From contig JBAIAA010000102.1 of the NCBI GenBank assembly GCA_037893245.1, forward strand, positions 186,001 to 250,000: DNA of 64,000 bases, read 5' to 3'. The position numbers and the translations under genes were made by a program. The notes beneath the pieces were generated by a model, which was not told the DNA's origin, made no database searches, and saw only the letters and a list, made by a program, of their open reading frames with translations. The stretch comes from Crossaster papposus (taxonomy: Eukaryota > Echinodermata > Asteroidea > Velatida > Solasteridae). Below, piece by piece: positions 9,715-22,583 of the stretch. Every line of letters starts with the position of its first letter. Within the stretch, counting starts at the first letter, position 1.

Positions 9715-11291
9715 TGTCGCGAGGCAGTGCCGTTTGTCTGATTTTGTGTTGTTTCCTTTGAGCCCGCGCTTTGCTTGTGACTTCTATTTGTGTGGCGCGC
9801 CCTCTCTCGACATAAAATAAGTCGAATTTTTGGACAATTAATGCGTGGGCGGCTCATTAACCCTGAAAACACAGTTTCTTTTTCTTCCTTTGAGCAGATG
9901 TAGGATAGAGCTATTACTCCAGCTTCCAAACCTATTAAGTCACATCGATTTCAAACAGTGTTGACTGGTAGTCGAATGGCCGACTGGTTAGGCTCCTCGT
10001 CTGCGGGGTTCCATCGCCTGGGTTCGAGTCCCCGTTCTGCCCGACGTCATTTTTTCCTCAGTTTTAACGCGCGCGATTTTGCAATCTTATCTATAAAAGA
10101 ATTAATTGATCGTCTTCAATCACCAACCGGAGTTAGCTCAGCGGCTTAATTCGTCAGGCTGGTACTGTCCGCGGAGTTCAGGTGCGCACCTTAGTATAGG
10201 GACGGAGCTCGTTTGCTTGCATAGGCGGCAAGAGCTAGGGCCTCGCTCCGTCAGTCCTCCCTTTACGGTAGCGTGGCCTACGGGTTACATGAACATGGAC
10301 AGGGAAGGATGTGTGGTGTGCCGGGAATCCTAGAACCCAAAAGAGTCCTATATGGGTGGTCGTTCAGTGAGTAAAGTCACGGGTTCGATCCCCTGAATGC
10401 TTGGTCAACACCACATAACTTTTTTTCTTCACTCTATACTGGAGCTAATACTCCAGTTTTTAAACATAAGTCACATCGATTTGAAACAATGTCGACTGGT
10501 AGTCCAATGGCCGAGTGGTTAGGCTCCTCGTTTGCGGGGTTCGATCGCCTGGGTTCGAGTCCTTGTCCTTGCCGATGTTTTGTGTTTTTTTGCAGTTTTA
10601 ACGCGCGAAATTTCGCAATCTTATCTTTAAAAGATTTAAATTATAGTCTTCAAATACCAACCGGAGTTAGCTCAACGGATTATTTCGCCAGGGTGACGAG
10701 TCCTATATGGGAGTCGGTCAACGTGTTCAGTCATAGGTCCGTACCCCTGAATTGCCTAGTCAACACCACTTTACTTTTTGTTCTTCATTTTCCCCTTACC
10801 ATAGCCGCCACCAATGCAGACGTACGTCCTGTTCTTGATTTACTTTAAAAGGAGCGGGGGGTGGTGGAGTAATGAAAGGGTTACTTCATTCTATACTGGA
10901 GCTATTACTCCAGTTTTCAAACATAAGTCCCATCGATTTGAAATAATGTTCACCGGTAGTCGAATGGCCGAGTGGTTAGGGTCCTCGTTTCCGAGGTTTC
11001 ATCGCCTGGGTTCGAGTCCTCGTCCTGTCCGATGTTTTTTTTCTTCTTTTTTCGCAGTTTTAAGGCGCGCAATTTCGCAATCTTATCTTTAAAAGAATTA
11101 AATTATAGTCTTCAAATACTTTCCGGAGTTAGCTCAACGGCCTAATTTGCCAGGGTGAAGAGTCCTATATGGGACTATATGGGACTCGGTCAATGTACGC
11201 AAGCGGGGTGTACTTGTGTTGGCTCTGATGTTTCGCTCGACGTTACAATACATTTGAATGCTATGTTTGTGAAAGTGCAAACGTACAATTT

Positions 11292-11326
<35 letters not shown>

Positions 11327-11940
11327 TCGCTTGCAAATCGACTTGTAGTTTCTAAATCCATTTCGATCCCACCCTTGGACTTTCACAAGAAGTGGAATAG
11401 AGAATAATACGATTTTTAAATTTCTTGAACTTTCTATGCATAGTTTTCTTTAGCCTTGATCAAGGCGTCATTATTATACGTACATGTACGTACATCGATG
11501 CCACAATGCTCGAAATTTCGTAGGACTGTCTTGTGACGACCGCCGATGACCCACGATCTACCCAAATTTTATGTCGTGTCGTGGAACAAATGCGTGTGGG
11601 TTCGTTGTGACCAGGCCTTACCACGACAACATTTCGTACGATACGTTGTGACCGGGGTTTATTAACACAGAGCCCTTTGGGTAAAACGGAGCAAATCAAT
11701 TCCCATAGACCTAAGCGCTAAAACGCCTATACTTTCACGATCTTATTAAAATACTTAGAACTCTCATTGTGTTCAGGGACTACAGAAACATGACGACCAG
11801 CATGTCATATTCTTTTCGATTTTTGGTGGGTTGACCGGTGATTTTTTTTGAATAATTCTTACCCAATGCAAACAAGAAAATTGTATTTAAATTTCTAAAT
11901 TTCCAATGACAAATCTATACATTGCCACCCTACTCCCGAG
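9715..11940 (+). repeat. tRNA-like array unit C (2226 bp)
   Basis: Modules have box A at 9977, 10508 and 10965. Variants GCAGTGCCG, TTCTTTTTCTT, CCGACGTCATT and a GGGG-type m1 anticodon stem recur in unit G, 8908 bp downstream. Poly-C at 11295-11325. Confidence 0.95.
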
Positions 11941-13517
11941 TGTCGCGAGGCAGCGCCGTTTGTCTGATTTTGTGTTGTTTCCTTTGAGCCCGCGCTTTGC
12001 TTGTGACTTCTATTTGTGTGGCGCGCCCTCTCTCGACATAAAATAAGTCAAATTTTTGGACAATTAATGCGTGGGCGGCTCATTAACCCTGAAAACACAG
12101 TTTCTCCTTCTTCCTTTGAGCAGATGTAGGATAGAGCTATTACTCCAGCTTCCAAACCTATTAAGTCACATCGATTTCAAACAGTGTTGACTGGTAGTCG
12201 AATGGCCGACTGGTTAGGCTCCTCGTCTGCGGCGTTCCATCGCCTGGGTTCGAGTCCCCGTTCTGCCCGTCGTCATTTTTTCCTCAGTTTTAACGCGCGC
12301 GATTTCGCAATCTTATCTATAAAAGAATTAATTGATCGACTTCAATCACCAACCGGAGTTAGCTCAGGGGCTTAATTCGTCAGGCTGGTACTGTCCGCGG
12401 AGTTCAGGTGCGCACCTTAGTATAGGGACGGAGCTCGTTTGCTTGCATAGGCGGCAAGAGCTAGGGCCTCGCTCCGTCAGTCCTCCCTTTACGGTAGCGT
12501 GGCCTACGGGTTACATGAACATGGACAGGAAAGGATGTGTGGTGGGCCGGGAATCCTAGAACCCAAAAGAGTCCTATATGGGTGGTCGTTCAGTGAGTAA
12601 AGTCACGGGTTCGATCCCCTGAATGCTTGGTCAACACCACATAACTTTTTTTCTTCACTCTATACTGGAGCTAATACTCCAGTTTTTAAACATAAGTCAC
12701 ATCGATTTGAAACAATGTCGACTGGTAGTCCAATGGCCGAGTGGTTAGGCTCCTCGTTTGCGGGGTTCGATCGCCTGGGTTCGAGTCCTTGTCCTTGCCG
12801 ATGTTTTGTGTTTTTTTGCAGTTTTAACGCGCGAAATTTCGCAATCTTATCTTTAAAAGATTTAAATTATAGTCTTCAAATACCAACCTGAGTTAGCTCA
12901 ACGGATTATTTCGCCAGGGTGACGAGTCCTATATGGGAGTCGGTCAACGTGTTCAGTCATAGGTCCGTACCCCTGAATTGCCTAGTCAACACCACTTTAC
13001 TTTTTGTTCTTCATTTTCCCCTTACCATAGCCGCCACCAATGCAGACGTACGTCCTGTTCTTGATTTACTTTAAAAGGAGCGGGGGGTGGTGGAGTAATG
13101 AAAGGGTTACTTCATTCTATACTGGAGCTATTACTCCAGTTTTCAAACATAAGTCCCATCGATTTGAAATAATGTTCACCGGTAGTCGAATGGCCGAGTG
13201 GTTAGGGTCCTCGTTTCCGAGGTTTCATCGCCTGGGTTCGAGTCCTCGTCCTGTCCGATGTTTTTTTTCTTCTTTTTTCGCAGTTTTAAGGCGCGCAATT
13301 TCGCAATCTTATCTTTAAAAGAATTAAATTATAGTCTTCAAATACTTTCCGGAGTTAGCTCAACGGCCTAATTTGCCAGGGTGAAGAGTCCTATATGGGA
13401 CTATATGGGACTCGGTCAATGTACGCAAGCGGGGTGTACTTGTGTTGGCTCTGATGTTTCGCTCGACGTTACAATACATTTGAATGCTATGTTTGTGAAA
13501 GTGCAAACGTACAATGT

Positions 13518-13555
<38 letters not shown>

Positions 13556-14169
13556 TCGCTTGCAAATCGACTTGTAGTTTCTAAATCCATTTCGATCCCA
13601 CCCTTGGACTTTCACAAGAAGTGGAATAGAGAATAATACGATTTTTAAATTTCTTGAACTTTCTATGCATAGTTTTCTTTAGCCTTGATCAAGGCGTCAT
13701 TATTATACGTACATGTACGTACATCGATGCCACAATGCTCGAAATTTCGTAGGACTGTCTTGTGACGACCGCCGATGACCCACGATCTACCCAAATTTTA
13801 TGTCGTGTCGTGGAACAAATGCGTGTGGGTTCGTTGTGACCAGGCCTTACCACGACAACATTTCGTACGATACGTTGTGACCGGGGTTTATTAACACAGA
13901 GCCCTTTGGGTAAAACGGAGCAAATCAATTCCCATAGACCTAAGCGCTAAAACGCCTATACTTTCACGATCTTATTAAAATACTTAGAACTCTCATTGTG
14001 TTCAGGGACTACAGAAACATGACGACCAGCATGTCATATTCTTTTCGATTTTTGGTGGGTTGACCGGTGATTTTTTTTGAATAATTCTTACCCAATGCAA
14101 ACAAGAAAATTGTATTTAAATTTCTAAATTTCCAATGACAAATCTATACATTGCCACCCTACTCCCGAG
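11941..14169 (+). repeat. tRNA-like array unit D (2229 bp)
   Basis: Modules have box A at 12203, 12734 and 13191. Diagnostic variants AAGTCAAATTT, GATCGACTTC and CAGGGGCTTAA are shared only with the 5' half of unit E. One m2' copy reads CCTGAGTTAGC instead of CCGGAGTTAGC. Poly-C at 13521-13554. Confidence 0.95.
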
Positions 14170-15758
14170 TGTCGCGAGGCAGCGCCGTTTGTCTGATTTT
14201 GTGTTGTTTCCTTTGAGCCCGCGCTTTGCTTGTGACTTCTATTTGTGTGGCGCGCCCTCTCTCGACATAAAATAAGTCAAATTTTTGGACAATTAATGCG
14301 TGGGCGGCTCATTAACCCTGAAAACACAGTTTCTCCTTCTTCCTTTGAGCAGATGTAGGATAGAGCTATTACTCCAGCTTCCAAACCTATTAAGTCACAT
14401 CGATTTCAAACAGTGTTGACTGGTAGTCGAATGGCCGACTGGTTAGGCTCCTCGTCTGCGGCGTTCCATCGCCTGGGTTCGAGTCCCCGTTCTGCCCGTC
14501 GTCATTTTTTCCTCAGTTTTAACGCGCGCGATTTCGCAATCTTATCTATAAAAGAATTAATTGATCGACTTCAATCACCAACCGGAGTTAGCTCAGGGGC
14601 TTAATTCGTCAGGCTGGTACTGTCCGCGGAGTTCAGGTGCGCACCTTAGTATAGGGACGGAGCTCGTTTGCTTGCATAGGCGGCAAGAGCTAGGGCCTCG
14701 CTCCGTCAGTCCTCCCTTTACGGTAGCGTGGCCTACGGGTTACATGAACATGGACAGGAAAGGATGTGTGGTGGGCCGGGAATCCTAGAACCCAAAAGAG
14801 TCCTATATGGGTGGTCGTTCAGTGAGTAAAGTCACGGGTTCGATCCCCTGAATGCTTGGTCAACACCACATAACTTTTTTTCTTCACTCTATACTGGAGC
14901 TAATACTCCAGTTTTTAAACATAAGTCACATCGATTTGAAACAATGTCGACTGGTAGTCCAATGGCCGAGTGGTTAGGCTCCTCGTTTGCGGGGTTCGAT
15001 CGCCTGGGTTCGAGTCCTTGTCCTTGCCGATGTTTTGTGTTTTTTTGCAGTTTTAACGCGCGAAATTTCGCAATCTTATCTTTAAAAGATTTAAATTATA
15101 GTCTTCAAATACCAACCGGAGTTAGCTCAACGGATTATTTCGCCAGGGTGACGAGTCCTATATGGGAGTCGGTCAACGTGTTCAGTCATAGGTCCGTACC
15201 CCTGAATTGCCTAGTCAACACCACTTTACTTTTTGTTCTTCATTTTCCCCTTACCATAGCACCAATGCAGACGTACGTCCTGTTCTTGATTTACTTTAAA
15301 AGGAGCGGGGGGTGGTGGAGTAATGAAAGGGTTACTTCATTCTATACTGGAGCTATTACTCCAGTTTTCAAACATAAGTCCCATCGATTTGAAACAATGT
15401 TCACCGGTAGTCGAATGGCCGAGTGGTTAGGGTCCTCGTTTCCGAGGTTTCATCGCCTGGGTTCGAGTCCTCGTCCTGTCCGATGTTTTTTTTCTTCTTT
15501 TTTCGCAGTTTTAAGGCGCGCAATTTCGCAATCTTATCTTTAAAAGAATTAAATTATAGTCTTCAAATACTTTCCGGAGTTAGCTCAACGGCCTAATTTG
15601 CCAGGGTGAAGAGTCCTATATGGGACTATATGGGACTCGGTCAATGTACGCAAGCGGGGTGTACTTGTGTTGGCTCTGATGTTTCGCTCGACGTTACAAT
15701 ACATTTGAATGCTATGTTTGTGAAAGTGCAAACGTACAATGTAGTCCCCCCCCCCCCC

Positions 15759-15792
<34 letters not shown>

Positions 15793-16410
15793 CCCGTCGC
15801 TTGCAAATCGACTTGTAGTTTCTAAATCCATTTCGATCCCACCCTTGGACTTTCACAAGAAGTGGAATAGAGAATAATACGATTTTTAAATTTCTTGAAC
15901 TTTCTATGCATAGTTTTCTTTAGCCTTGATCAAGGCGTCATTATTATACGTACATGTACGTACATCGATGCCACAATGCTCGAAATTTCGTAGGACTGTC
16001 TTGTGACGACCGCCGATGACCCACGATCTACCCAAATTTTATGTCGTGTCGTGGAACAAATGCGTGTGGGTTCGTTGTGACCAGGCCTTACCACGACAAC
16101 ATTTCGTACGATACGTTGTGACCGGGGTTTATTAACACAGAGCCCTTTGGGTAAAACGGAGCAAATCAATTCCCATAGACCTAAGCGCTAAAACGCCTAT
16201 ACTTTCACGATCTTATTAAAATACTTAGAACTCTCATTGTGTTCAGGGACTACAGAAACATGACGACCAGCATGTCATATTCTTTTCGATTTTTGGTGGG
16301 TTGACCGGTGATTTTTTTTGAATAATTCTTACCCAATGCAAACAAGAAAATTGTATTTAAATTTCTAAATTTCCAATGACAAATCTATACATTGCCACCC
16401 TACTCCCGAG
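14170..16410 (+). repeat. tRNA-like array unit E (2241 bp), chimeric
   Basis: Modules have box A at 14432, 14963 and 15416. The 5' part has unit-D variants. The poly-C tract (15746-15795) has the unit-A interruption pattern, C-run A C-run TCCCCC, and the middle resembles unit B (ATAGCACCAATGC). The simplest reading is a product of unequal crossing over. Confidence 0.95.
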
Positions 16411-18622
16411 TGTCGCGAGGCAGCGCCGTTTGTCTGATTTTGTGTTGTTTCCTTTGAGCCCGCGCTTTGCTTGTGACTTCTATTTGTGTGGCGCGCCCTC
16501 TCTCGACATAAAATAAGTCGAATTTTTGGACAATTAATGCGTGGGCGGCTCATTAACCCTGAAAACACAGTTTCTCCTTCTTCCTTTGAGCAGATGTAGG
16601 ATAGAGCTATTACTCCAGCTTCCAAACCTATTAAGTCACATCGATTTCAAACAGTGTTGACTGGTAGTCGAATGGCCGACTGGTTAGGCTCCTCGTCTGC
16701 GGCGTTCCATCGCCTGGGTTCGAGTCCCCGTTCTGCCCGTCGTCATTTTTTCCTCAGTTTTAACGCGCGCGATTTCGCAATCTTATCTATAAAAGAATTA
16801 ATTGATCGTCTTCAATCACCAACCGGAGTTAGCTCAGCGGCTTAATTCGTCAGGCTGGTACTGTCCGCGGAGTTCAGGTGCGCACCTTAGTATAGGGACG
16901 GAGCTCGTTTGCTTGCATAGGCGGCAAGAGCTAGGGCCTCGCTCCGTCAGTCCTCCCTTTACGGTAGCGTGGCCTACGGGTTACATGAACATGGACAGGA
17001 AAGGATGTGTGGTGGGCCGGGAATCCTAGAACCCAAAAGAGTCCTATATGGGTGGTCGTTCAGTGAGTAAAGTCACGGGTTCGATCCCCTGAATGCTTGG
17101 TCAACACCACATAACTTTTTTTCTTCACTCTATACTGGAGCTAATACTCCAGTTTTTAAACATAAGTCACATCGATTTGAAACAATGTCGACTGGTAGTC
17201 CAATGGCCGAGTGGTTAGGCTCCTCGTTTGCGGGGTTCGATCGCCTGGGTTCGAGTCCTTGTCCTTGCCGATGTTTTGTGTTTTTTTGCAGTTTTAACGC
17301 GCGAAATTTCGCAATCTTATCTTTAAAAGATTTAAATTATAGTCTTCAAATACCAACCGGAGTTAGCTCAACGGATTATTTCGCCAGGGTGACGAGTCCT
17401 ATATGGGAGTCGGTCAACGTGTTCAGTCATAGGTCCGTACCCCTGAATTGCCTAGTCAACACCACTTTACTTTTTGTTCTTCATTTTCCCCTTACCATAG
17501 CACCAATGCAGACGTACGTCCTGTTCTTGATTTACTTTAAAAGGAGCGGGGGGTGGTGGAGTAATGAAAGGGTTACTTCATTCTATACTGGAGCTATTAC
17601 TCCAGTTTTCAAACATAAGTCCCATCGATTTGAAACAATGTTCACCGGTAGTCGAATGGCCGAGTGGTTAGGGTCCTCGTTTCCGAGGTTTCATCGCCTG
17701 GGTTCGAGTCCTCGTCCTGTCCGATGTTTTTTTTCTTCTTTTTTCGCAGTTTTAAGGCGCGCAATTTCGCAATCTTATCTTTAAAAGAATTAAATTATAG
17801 TCTTCAAATACTTTCCGGAGTTAGCTCAACGGCCTAATTTGCCAGGGTGAAGAGTCCTATATGGGACTATATGGGACTCGGTCAATGTACGCAAGCGGGG
17901 TGTACTTGTGTTGGCTCTGATGTTTCGCTCGACGTTACAATACATTTGAATGCTATGTTTGTGAAAGTGCAAACGTACAATGTAGTCCCCCCCCCCCCCC
18001 CCCCCCCGTCGCTTGCAAATCGACTTGTAGTTTCTAAATCCATTTCGATCCCACCCTTGGACTTTCACAAGAAGTGGAATAGAGAATAATACGATTTTTA
18101 AATTTCTTGAACTTTATATGCATAGTTTTCTTTAGCCTTGATCAAGGCGTCATTATTATACGTACATGTACGTACATCGATGCCACAATGCTCGAAATGT
18201 CGTAGGACTGTCTTGTGACGACCGCCGATGACCCACGATCTACCCAAATTTTATGTCGTGTCGTGGAACAAATGCGTGTGGGTTCGTTGTGACCAGGCCT
18301 TACCACGACAACATTTCGTACGATACGTTGTGACCGGGGTTTATTAACACAGAGCCCTTTGGGTGAAACGGAGCAAATCAATTCCCATAGACCTAAGCGC
18401 TAAAACGCCTATACTTTCACGATCTTATTAAAATACTTAGAACTCTCATTGTGTTCAGGGACTACAGAAACATGACGACCAGCATGTCATATTTTTTTCG
18501 ATTTTTGGTGGGTTGACCGGTGATTTTTTTTGAATAATTCTTACCCAATGCAAACAAGAAAATTGTATTTAAATTTCTAAATTTCCAATGACAAATCTAT
18601 ACATTGCCACCCTACTCCCGAG
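16411..18622 (+). repeat. tRNA-like array unit F (2212 bp)
   Basis: Modules have box A at 16673, 17204 and 17657. It shares unit B's private variants and its short poly-C (17987-18007). Confidence 0.95.
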
Positions 18623-20090
18623 TGTCGCGAGGCAGTGCCGTTTGTCTGATTTTGTGTTGTTTCCTTTGAGCCCGCGCTTTGCTTGTGACTTCTATTTGTG
18701 TGGCGCGCCCTCTCTCGACATAAAATAAGTCGAATTTTTGGACAATTAATGCGTGGGCGGCTCATTAACCCTGAAAACACAGTTTCTTTTTCTTCCTTTG
18801 AGCAGATGTAGGATAGAGCTATTACTCCAGCTTCCAAACCTATTAAGTCACATCGATTTCAAACAGTGTTGACTGGTAGTCGAATGGCCGACTGGTTAGG
18901 CTCCTCGTCTGCGGGGTTCCATCGCCTGGGTTCGAGTCCCCGTTCTGCCCGACGTCATTTTTTCCTCAGTTTTAACGCGCGCGATTTTGCAATCTTATCT
19001 ATAAAAGAATTAATTGATCGTCTTCAATCACCAACCGGAGTTAGCTCAGCGGCTTAATTCGTCAGGCTGGTACTGTCCGCGGAGTTCAGGTGCGCACCTT
19101 AGTATAGGGACGGAGCTCGTTTGCTTGCATAGGCGGCAAGAGCTAGCTAGGGCCTCGCTCCGTCAGTCCTCCCTTTACGGTAGCGTAGCCTACGGGTTAC
19201 ATGAACATGGACAGGAAAGGATGTGTGGTGTGCCGGGAATCCTAGAACCCAAAAGAGTCCTATATGGGTGGTCGTTCAGTGGGTAAAGTCATGGGTTCGA
19301 TCCCCTGAATGCTTGGTCAACACCACATAACTTTTTTTCTTCACGCTATACTGGAGCTAATACTCCAGTTTTCAAACATAAGTCACATCGATTTGAAACA
19401 ATGTCGACTGGTAGTCCAATGGCCGAGTGGTTAGGCTCCTCGTTTGCGGGGTTCGATCGCCTGGGTTCGAGTCCTTGTCCTTGCCGATGGTTTTTTTTTT
19501 TTTGCAGTTTTAACGCGCGAAATTTCGCAATCTTATCTTTAAAAGATTTAAATTATAGTCTTCAAATACCAACCGGAGTTAGCTCAACGGATTAATTCGC
19601 CAGGGTGACGAGTCCTATATGGGAGTCGGTCAACGTGTTCAGTCATAGGTCCGTACCCCTGAATTGCCTAGTCAACACTACTTTTTGTTCTTCATTTTCC
19701 CCTTACCATAGCACCAATGCAGACGTACGTCCTGTTCTTGATTTACTTTAAAAGGAGCGGGGGGTGGTGGAGTAATGAAAGGGTTACTTCATTCTATACT
19801 GGAGCTATTACTCCAGTTTTCAAACATAAGTCCCATCGATTTGAAACAATGTTCACCGGTAGTCGAATGGCCGAGTGGTTAGGGTTCTCGTTTCTGAGGT
19901 TTCATCGCCTGGGTTCGAGTCCTCGTCCTGGCCGATTTTTTTTCCTCTTTTTTTCGCAGTTTTAAGGCGCGCAATTTCGCAATCTTATCTTTAAAAGAAT
20001 TAAATTATAGTCTTCAAATATTTTCCGGAGTTAGCTCAACGGCCTAATTTGCCAGGGTAAAGAGTCCTATATTGGACTATATGGAACTCT
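18623..20090 (+). repeat. tRNA-like array unit G (partial, edge unit)
   Basis: Modules have box A at 18885, 19420 and 19868. It matches unit C at its start but gathers extra differences toward its end (duplicated AGCT near 19141, GGGTTCTCG in m3, missing ACTTT at about 19680), as expected for an array edge that escapes homogenisation. It stops in the m3' segment at TATGGAACTCT and minisatellite follows at once. Confidence 0.9.
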
Positions 20091-20116
20091 GCGCAGGTCT
20101 ACTGCGCAGGTCTACT
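20091..20116. repeat. Two copies of the 13-bp minisatellite (right flank)
   Basis: GCGCAGGTCTACT twice, the same TCT variant that borders the array on its left. It marks the far end of the minisatellite locus into which the 2.2-kb array was placed. Confidence 0.9.
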
Positions 20117-22583
20117 TTGAATTTTATGAAATGTTCACCAGTCCAGACATACTACCACTTATCGCAGAATTATAATGAGGTACTGAACAATGTCGGTATG
20201 GGGTTTGCGAGTTATTGCGAATAGGTATGCGTTTGTTAGATAAGTTTTATTTTTTGCACGGACACGCCGACTTTAAAGACCCTGGCCGTCATGCACAGTT
20301 GTTTACAAAATCTTGAAATATTTGTGGTTCAAAAGTGTTCAGTGTGTATACAAAGAAGTGTGACCATAAGACACGGAACGCGACGACATGATACGGGGTG
20401 CGAATGCGGCTAAACGGGGGGGGGGGGGGGGGTTGAAAATACCCATATCTCGACCAGGCAATGTGCAATTTACATGAGGAAAATGAGATGTGCCGCCACA
20501 CAAAATAGTAGAATAATTACCATTTGCCTATTGAGCCTAATTGAACAAACGGCACCATATACAAATTAATGAGAAGAATTGTATGTGATTTGGTTTAGAA
20601 CGTGATGGCCTGATCCTCGCTACGACGAGCACGGGCACGGCATGTACACGCACACGTGCATGAAATAACATTGGTTCTGACCTGCCAATTAACGTTCTTG
20701 GGAACTGGAATATAATATAATCCAAAACTATATGCCTGTCGGTGTGCATCAACATTTTGTAAATTACAATAAAATCATTTTTTTCTGGTGTGTTCTTTAC
20801 CGAAAGTATGTACATGTATGCCTGGTGTGGCTCTGGTATGGTATTTGTAGACTTCTTGCACGCGTACAAATTCTAGTCTCAACCTGGTGGAAGACTTGGT
20901 GGAAGACCTTCTCGTTTTAATTTGTCACAATTTTTCACACGAGTGGGCGCTATCATACACGAACCGCTCTCACGACACGAACCGCTCGTGCAGTCATTCA
21001 GTTTGGATCGGAAGGGAACCTGTACTACAGTGGACGGCTTGTTGTTGCGTCTATAGTGGGTGCTGTTGCTAGACTTGTGACGTTGCACAGGACAAATTTA
21101 CCAGGGGGACCGTCGTTTAAAAGGAAATTCCACGCTCAATAATATTTTACCTATAGTCTAAAAGAATATATGGTAACATACTGACTCCGCAGATAATTTG
21201 TTTTGATTTGTTACCGAGAACGACTCACGCGCCTATTATATTCACGATTTCTTGCCGTTCAAAAGTACAAGGGCGCGTCCATATTGTTTAAATATCCCGC
21301 CTCACCCGAGACATTATGACGTAGTGTCTGCACCTCAATGCACATCGCTTATTGCGTGTTGTTCGCACTGGTATCCTACCTTGACTCGGCCAACTACATA
21401 ATGCAGACGTATGTTGTAAGGCGCCCGACTATTGCGAGTACATGACTGTATTGCATTTCTGTGCAGAATATCGATTTGACGCGCCACAAACTAGGCCTAT
21501 CGTTTATCATGTATTTTCTAAGAAGAATAGAAAATCCGTGAGCTAGTAATTATGGCATCATGTCCATCTCCGTATGATTTTGAGCCCACTTTCAAACCAG
21601 AACAAAATGGCGGCTCGCATGACGGTAAGCGCAGTGCGAGAAAATCTCTGTATGATTAGGCCTACCGAAACCGATAAAAATGAAATAAAAATCAAGTCAC
21701 AATGGCAATTGATACTCTTTAACATCATGCCATTATAAACTATGGGTGGAGTTTCCCTTTAATAAGCCCGCGCATTATTGCCTGGAAGCTGCATGCGTTG
21801 GTACAGTCAAAGATACTAGAAGGGGTGTTTTAAAGAGTAAACCTTGATGTGGTTATGCAAAACTACAAACCACACGGTCTATAGCGCGCGGGGATTAATG
21901 TACTTTTAGGGGTTATAGTCTTGCCCCCCAAAAAAAGATATTTGCGGAAAATGTTTCTTGAACATTGAAATTTGTATGGGGGTTAGCCTTGCATTTTTAT
22001 AAATATTGGAAAACATTTAGTTATTCTGGACAACGAACAATTGTAAGGGGTTAGCTGCATGCATTTCAATTGAAATTAAACACAATTTGATTATTCTGGA
22101 AAATGAAACTTTTTAAGGGGTTAGCCTTACATTTTAATAAAAATGTCCTCCCTTTTTTTTCTTCATCTTAATTTCGCCAGATGTGTACAATGGCGCTTAC
22201 AATGACTCCCCGCTTCTATTGTTACAAGGTACAATGGAATACGTTACATAGCGAGGATTTGTATTTTCAACATGTAGGCCGTACGGTGTACACATTTTTC
22301 TTTTCATCCCGTTTTGACCCCGTGGGTCTAAGAGAACTCTTTGGTTTTGGACATAGTTTTGTCTGGAGATTATGATTAAAAACAGTTCTCCACAAACACG
22401 CCTGTCGAATTTGAGTAATTATCGACCAAAATCGGCACTAAATGATCAACAGCGACAGGGCATTTCATGGTCGCATTACGCTAGCGCGTCACATTAGTTT
22501 GAAATACATGCGCTCTGGTACCACGTGATCCGAATTCTCCAATCACAACTCAGGTCATAGGCCATTGCGAATCAAAACAATCA
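20117..22583. other. Non-coding DNA
   Basis: No supported gene. It contains a G run at 20417-20432 and a diverged tandem of GGGGTTAGCCTTGCAT-like words at about 21895-22145. The remaining short ORFs lack family signatures. Confidence 0.45.
21895..22145. repeat. Diverged tandem repeat, about three copies
   Basis: The phrase (A/G)GGGTTAGCxxxxCAT followed by an AT-rich stretch ending TTATTCTGGA recurs with about 70-90 bp spacing. Copies are well diverged, so this is an old repeat. Confidence 0.45.
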
